A stretch of 64,000 nt of DNA from Peptococcaceae bacterium BRH_c8a (GTDB lineage Bacteria; Bacillota; Desulfotomaculia; Desulfotomaculales; Desulfallaceae). Made by a program: the position numbers and the translations under genes. Below are positions 60,108 through 64,000 of this stretch, piece by piece (the stretch's first letter is position 1; each line of letters starts with the position of its first letter). Location: positions 1-64,000 of the forward strand of contig LADP01000018.1 in assembly GCA_000961575.1 (NCBI GenBank), in the 5' to 3' direction. The notes under the pieces are model-generated. The model made no database searches. It saw only the letters and a program-made list of their open reading frames with translations, and was not told the DNA's origin.

Positions 60108-62034
60108 GTTTGAAAAACTAAATTCCGACCTGGGAAAACGCCTGCGTGAATTTCCCGATGTACAGGCGGACACTGTTTTTAAAGACAAGCTGCGCAGCAA
60201 GATACTGGCCGGACATACTCGAAAATCAAAGCGCGGGCGCTCCAGAGGTTTTAGTCTGTTTATTCGGTTGGGGTCGGTGGCGGCGGTGCTGGTGGTGATG
60301 CTGGCAGGTTGGCTGGCTTTTTTCAACCCGGGAAAGGACAGTAATCGTCCCAACGTTGGACCGCTGTTTATGGCCCAGGCTCAGGCAAGCAATACCCCGG
60401 TACCCCAAATTACTCTGGGCAGCGGCCTTGACGGCCTGCGGCAAGTGCAGTTTAAAATGCAGGGCGACATGCCCGCCGGCCTCGAAGAAGGAAATGTTTA
60501 CAGGTACAAAAATGAAGTAATGACTGCCCAAAAGGCCCTGGAACTGGCCCGGCGCCTAGGTATCAGTAATGCGGAATTGGTAGAAGACGGAAGCAATATT
60601 CCTGAAAACAGGCATATTTATATCGCGGGACAAAATGCGGACCTTACAGTATGGCCTTTCCAGGGTTCGTGGTATTATTTCGGTCATCCTGACGGGGCAA
60701 CCGGCGGCGGGCAACTTACTGTTAGTGAAATGGAAAATGCAGCTCTTGAATGGCTTAAAGCTGCAGGGCTATTGCCGCAGGAGGATTTTAACGTAGAACA
60801 CACCATGCAGGAACCACAGGCTGCGGATGTTGTATTAACTGAGATAGTATTAACCCTGCCGGAAGCTCCGAACGGCCTTGCCTTGAACGGTTACATACCT
60901 GAAATTAGGGTTACGGTAACCTCAGGCGGCAAGGTGACCCAAGCCAACGGTACATGGTATTCCGAAGAACAGGCGATTGAGATGCCGTTTGCGGATTATA
61001 ATGAAGCACTGGAAGCTTTAAAACGCGGTGAAGGTGTCTTTGAAGCCCCAAATTACCGTCATTACCAAACCGGCACGGCCACTATCCAGCGTGTGCAAAC
61101 AGCCTATCAACTTGCCTACGCCATAGACTATACGCCTTACCTGATACCGGTGGCTGTCTTTAGCGGGGAATATAAGCCGGAAGGTGAGCCCGGGGATCAA
61201 TTTACCGCCCTGGTGCCCCTGCTGAAAAACAATGTTAGGCCCAATTCAGGTAATTTCGCCCTGCAAACAAAGCTCCCAGTTGTAGATTCAGCCCTGACTT
61301 CAGTGATTGAGCGGGGCGTAGCAGTCTCCAAGTCCGAAATACCGCAGTTGGCTGCTTTCTTTAACATCAAGGGCCAGCCATTGGAAGACGGTTCTATCCG
61401 GGATGCCAGCGCCGAAATTTCCCCGACTTCATGGGATGGGGGCTGGCTGTATAGGGCTAATATAAACGCACAGATACAAAGTCCTGATTCTAACCGTATC
61501 TCAGAGGGCAAAGCCATGGAGATAGCCACCGGGCTGGTGCAGCAAATCCCGGTGCTGCCCGGGGAACCTGGAGCACCGGTAGTAAAAGATGATGGTTCAG
61601 GTTTCAGCTTGGTGGTATTCCCGCTGCTTTACAGTGGGGTGGCCATTACCAGCAGTGACCCGCCGGGTTTTGCATCGTATATTGCCGTTCAATTGGGCCC
61701 CGAAGGTGATGTGTGGTCGGTAAACTGTTTCCGCCCCATGCAAGCAGTCCCCGAAGAAAAACCTCTGCTTACACCGGAGCAGGCGTGGGATAAGTTACTG
61801 GTTAACAAATCGCAAATACATGTGGAAGGCTTCTTTGGCTCTATGCCCGGTGACCGATTTGTGGCTGATTCATCAAGTGTAACCGCGGTCGAACTGGCTT
61901 ATATACCGCGCCACCCGGAAATGATGCGTAATGATAATTACGACCTGGTTTACGTGTTCACCGGCCAGGCGCAGGTGGGCGAGCGGTTGGTTAATTTTAC
62001 AGCCTATGTAGATGCCGTGAAAGAATCATCATAA
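60091..62034 (+). CDS. Probable anti-sigma factor with large extracytoplasmic domain
   Basis: 647 residues from ATG 60091, with AAAGG upstream (ATG 60097 is also possible). A short cytoplasmic N-terminus (1-55, charged, DEFEKLNSDLGKRLREFPDV in part), one membrane helix (about 57-78, LGSVAAVLVVMLAGWLAFF), and a large outer region of about 560 residues with no cysteine-rich zinc motif. The overlap with the sigma gene and this topology indicate an anti-sigma factor that senses the envelope. The outer part is not a family I recognise. Confidence 0.75.
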   Translation: MAMKDEFEKLNSDLGKRLREFPDVQADTVFKDKLRSKILAGHTRKSKRGRSRGFSLFIRLGSVAAVLVVMLAGWLAFFNPGKDSNRPNVGPLFMAQAQASNTPVPQITLGSGLDGLRQVQFKMQGDMPAGLEEGNVYRYKNEVMTAQKALELARRLGISNAELVEDGSNIPENRHIYIAGQNADLTVWPFQGSWYYFGHPDGATGGGQLTVSEMENAALEWLKAAGLLPQEDFNVEHTMQEPQAADVVLTEIVLTLPEAPNGLALNGYIPEIRVTVTSGGKVTQANGTWYSEEQAIEMPFADYNEALEALKRGEGVFEAPNYRHYQTGTATIQRVQTAYQLAYAIDYTPYLIPVAVFSGEYKPEGEPGDQFTALVPLLKNNVRPNSGNFALQTKLPVVDSALTSVIERGVAVSKSEIPQLAAFFNIKGQPLEDGSIRDASAEISPTSWDGGWLYRANINAQIQSPDSNRISEGKAMEIATGLVQQIPVLPGEPGAPVVKDDGSGFSLVVFPLLYSGVAITSSDPPGFASYIAVQLGPEGDVWSVNCFRPMQAVPEEKPLLTPEQAWDKLLVNKSQIHVEGFFGSMPGDRFVADSSSVTAVELAYIPRHPEMMRNDNYDLVYVFTGQAQVGERLVNFTAYVDAVKESS

Positions 62035-62061
62035 TGTACAAGATATTTGTTGAACCAATAG

Positions 62062-62090
62062 ACCCCCATCCTTGGATGGGGGTTGTTTCA
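62062..62090 (+). terminator. Intrinsic terminator
   Basis: ACCCCCATCC (62062-62071) pairs with GGATGGGGGT (62074-62083), followed by TGTTT. It ends the sigma/anti-sigma transcript. Confidence 0.75.
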
Positions 62091-62233
62091 TAATGAAATG
62101 GTTCAGGTAAAATTTTGAACCAATAAAATGATTAACTATTCTAAATAGCCAGTAAAATAGAAAGGCATCGTAATTGCAGAATAAAAAGCACAAACATTGA
62201 TGATTATACTGGAGGATTAACGGAGGATTATAT

Positions 62234-63628
62234 ATGAAAGCAGTTGTTAAAAAGAAACCTACCGGCAACTTTTTTTTTTCAACCACGGCCAGATCAATAC
62301 TTTGTGTTGGTCTTACCTTGGTTTACTTGGTAGGTGCGTTTATAAATATACCCTATATTAATAACGTATTAAGCATTGTGAGCTTAACCTGTTTGATGGT
62401 TTGTATGCCTATTATTAAAAACAATGCCCGGGTAGTGGCATCGACTTTATTTATAGTGGGTGCTGCGATACTAGTTTATGATGGTGCGGGTTTTGAAACG
62501 TGGAGAACCGGATTAATCTATAACGTAAATTTAATCGCTTTACTGCTCCTGGTACCCGTTTTCGGTATGCCCCTAAAATACGGGGGCTATTACGGTGTTT
62601 TGGATGCGCTGGTGGGCAGGTACATGAATAACCGGAACCGGATTTACTGGGTTCCAGCCCTGCTTACCCATTTTTTCGGGGCGTTAATGAATATGGGTGC
62701 CATGCCTGTAGTTTATCAGTTAATTGTGCGTGGTAAACTGCCACGAGCATTTAATTCGGTCCCGGCTTCAATTTTAAGGGGTTTCTCCTCCTCAATATAC
62801 TGGTCTCCCAATATGATTTCAGTTGGGGTGGTAACCTATTATCTGGGCATATCCTGGGCCGAATTCGCCCGCTATGGCATTTTTCTTACCGTAATAAGTT
62901 TAGTGGTTGGCTGGCTGGTACATATCTTTGCCAATAAAAAAAGCAGTGTTCAATTAAGTCTTTCTTCGCGCAATGACCAGATAGATATTAAAAAACTAGC
63001 GGAATTAATTATATTTTGCACAGCCTTTATCGGTACTATTATCTACATCGCCACCCGGACCTCTATACCAGTGCTAGATGCCGTTCCTCTAGTAGCATTG
63101 GTTTATCCTGTCATATGGTTGGGCGTGCTGGGTAGGGGGAAGGCAATTCCCCCCGCTTATACTGAATATGTGCAAAACGTATTGCCTCGGTTCACATCGG
63201 AAATAGTAATTTTTATGGGAGCGGGATTTGCAGCTACGGCGCTTTTAAGTTCCAATGCCGGAAATAAAGTTTCTGTTCTAATCAGCAGCATTGGTTTTCC
63301 CAACGAGTACTTTTTGTGCTTAGGTATTTTGGCTTCGATAGTGTTATTGGGTGTGCTTGGAGTAACGCCGATGGTAACGGTCATGGCCTACGGTGCCGCG
63401 CTGCAACCGGCTCTGCTGGGTTTGACTCCGATACAGCTTGCCCTGGTACTGGTTGGCGGGTGGGCGACCAGTGTTATTATTTCTCCTTTTACAGGAGTTA
63501 CCTTAATCATGTCCGGGTTGGCGCAGAAATCACCTTTTGAAATAGTCCGTGCCAACTGGCCTTTCACTGTCCTGATGGTCTTGTTAATTGCTGCATTGCC
63601 TTCACTTATTAACTATTTTTCATTATAG
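62234..63628 (+). CDS. Ion-transporter-superfamily permease-like protein
   Basis: 464 residues with a GGAGG site and about 11-12 helices in two similar halves, each with a Gly/Pro-rich re-entrant motif: FGALMNMGAMPVVYQLIVRG in half one and GVTPMVTVMAYGAALQPALL, then GWATSVIISPFTGVTLIMSG in half two. This is the pattern of the IT superfamily (dicarboxylate, citrate or ion transporters such as DctM/CitM). The exact family and substrate are not recognised. A PrpR-type sigma-54 regulator gene starts 160 bp downstream and may control linked catabolic genes. Confidence 0.7.
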   Translation: MKAVVKKKPTGNFFFSTTARSILCVGLTLVYLVGAFINIPYINNVLSIVSLTCLMVCMPIIKNNARVVASTLFIVGAAILVYDGAGFETWRTGLIYNVNLIALLLLVPVFGMPLKYGGYYGVLDALVGRYMNNRNRIYWVPALLTHFFGALMNMGAMPVVYQLIVRGKLPRAFNSVPASILRGFSSSIYWSPNMISVGVVTYYLGISWAEFARYGIFLTVISLVVGWLVHIFANKKSSVQLSLSSRNDQIDIKKLAELIIFCTAFIGTIIYIATRTSIPVLDAVPLVALVYPVIWLGVLGRGKAIPPAYTEYVQNVLPRFTSEIVIFMGAGFAATALLSSNAGNKVSVLISSIGFPNEYFLCLGILASIVLLGVLGVTPMVTVMAYGAALQPALLGLTPIQLALVLVGGWATSVIISPFTGVTLIMSGLAQKSPFEIVRANWPFTVLMVLLIAALPSLINYFSL

Positions 63629-63789
63629 TAAAAAAATGTCGAAAGATATCTATTATTGTCTAAATGTCTGCAGTATTGTAAACTACTTAAAGATGCATTT
63701 CGAAAATATATAATAATTTATAAATATAATATTTGGAAATATGACATAAATTTTAGCCAGGCGGGGGGATTAATATTATGGAGGAAACC

Positions 63790-64000
63790 ATGAAGGATAT
63801 AAAAATAGGTGTAGTTTCCACTTATCCGGAAATGTCCAAGTTGATTAACAAAATGGCTAGTGAAATGGAAATTAATTTGGAGGTAAGGGAAGGGATATTG
63901 GAGGAAGGCGTGTCTATTGCTTACCAATTTGAACACGAAGGTGTGGACGTAATCATCAGTCGGGGCGTGACGGGCCGGAAAATAAAAAAGGCTATTTCAC
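63790..64000 (+). CDS. PrpR-type sigma-54 regulator, 5' part
   Basis: Only about 70 residues are inside the window. ATG 63790 has GGAGG 5 bases upstream; ATG 63778, with GGGGGG upstream, is also possible. The visible part, KDIKIGVVSTYPEMSKLINK, EGVSIAYQFEHEGVDVIISR and GVTGRKIKKAI, matches the PrpR N-terminal sensor domain found in sigma-54-dependent activators of propionate, butyrate or amino acid catabolism. The AAA and HTH domains should follow beyond the window. Confidence 0.8.
   Translation, partial: MKDIKIGVVSTYPEMSKLINKMASEMEINLEVREGILEEGVSIAYQFEHEGVDVIISRGVTGRKIKKAIS

Overview
The window looks like a chromosome segment from a strictly anaerobic, spore-forming Firmicute of the Peptococcaceae type (Desulfotomaculum or Pelotomaculum relatives). 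The evidence is a SpoVB/MurJ-type flippase, a membrane Fe-S oxidoreductase of the HdrD kind, a Ter stress-response operon, many TTG and GTG starts with strong AGGAGG-type ribosome sites, and many decayed mobile elements. No ribosomal RNA, complete tRNA or CRISPR array is visible.

Layout. 1-5 kb: end of an ExeA/TniB-type transposition ATPase gene, small membrane-protein genes, then a SpoVB-like flippase. 5.1-9.2 kb: a redox-regulator cassette (DUF1638 protein, Crp/Fnr regulator, small winged-helix protein, MTH865-like protein, YgbA-like Cys protein). It is bracketed by arrays of ~20-bp repeats that look like transposon ends. 10-18.3 kb: a 1048-residue MalT/SARP-like regulator divergent from a 1579-residue secreted multi-domain protein. 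18.4-20 kb: graveyard with a tRNA 3' fragment and a dead serine recombinase. 20-24.5 kb: WYL regulator with isochorismatase and DJ-1/PfpI genes, then a TetR/CrtI-like oxidoreductase pair with a clear palindromic operator. 25-26 kb: broken DnaD-like replication gene and palindromic repeats. 26-31.6 kb: membrane Fe-S oxidoreductase and an orphan carB. 32-40 kb: YwbE, a LysM protein, MATE, UspA and APC transporters, an acidic secreted protein, a second APC permease. 40.4-41.9 kb: a diguanylate cyclase.

42-51.4 kb is a Ter-type stress operon: three TerD proteins, TerC, a CitE-like lyase, two phosphoribosyltransferase-type proteins, a HAD phosphatase, an AIM24-like protein and a two-domain TerD/TerA protein. 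The enzymes match the predicted nucleoside-like metabolite module of Ter systems.

The most unusual observation is at 52.6-53.0 kb. Two adjacent paralogous small membrane-protein genes on the minus strand each carry one in-frame TGA at the aligned position, each followed by ATT and by a hairpin whose loop GU lies 22-23 nt after the TGA. This is the layout of bacterial selenocysteine insertion elements, and both genes otherwise have intact frames and ribosome sites. They follow a flavodoxin-like oxidoreductase gene.

54-64 kb holds a NarL-type two-component pair, an ECF transporter S component, a SagB-type nitroreductase, a deleted YetF gene, an ECF sigma factor with a large membrane-anchored partner, an ion-transporter-like permease and the start of a PrpR-type regulator.
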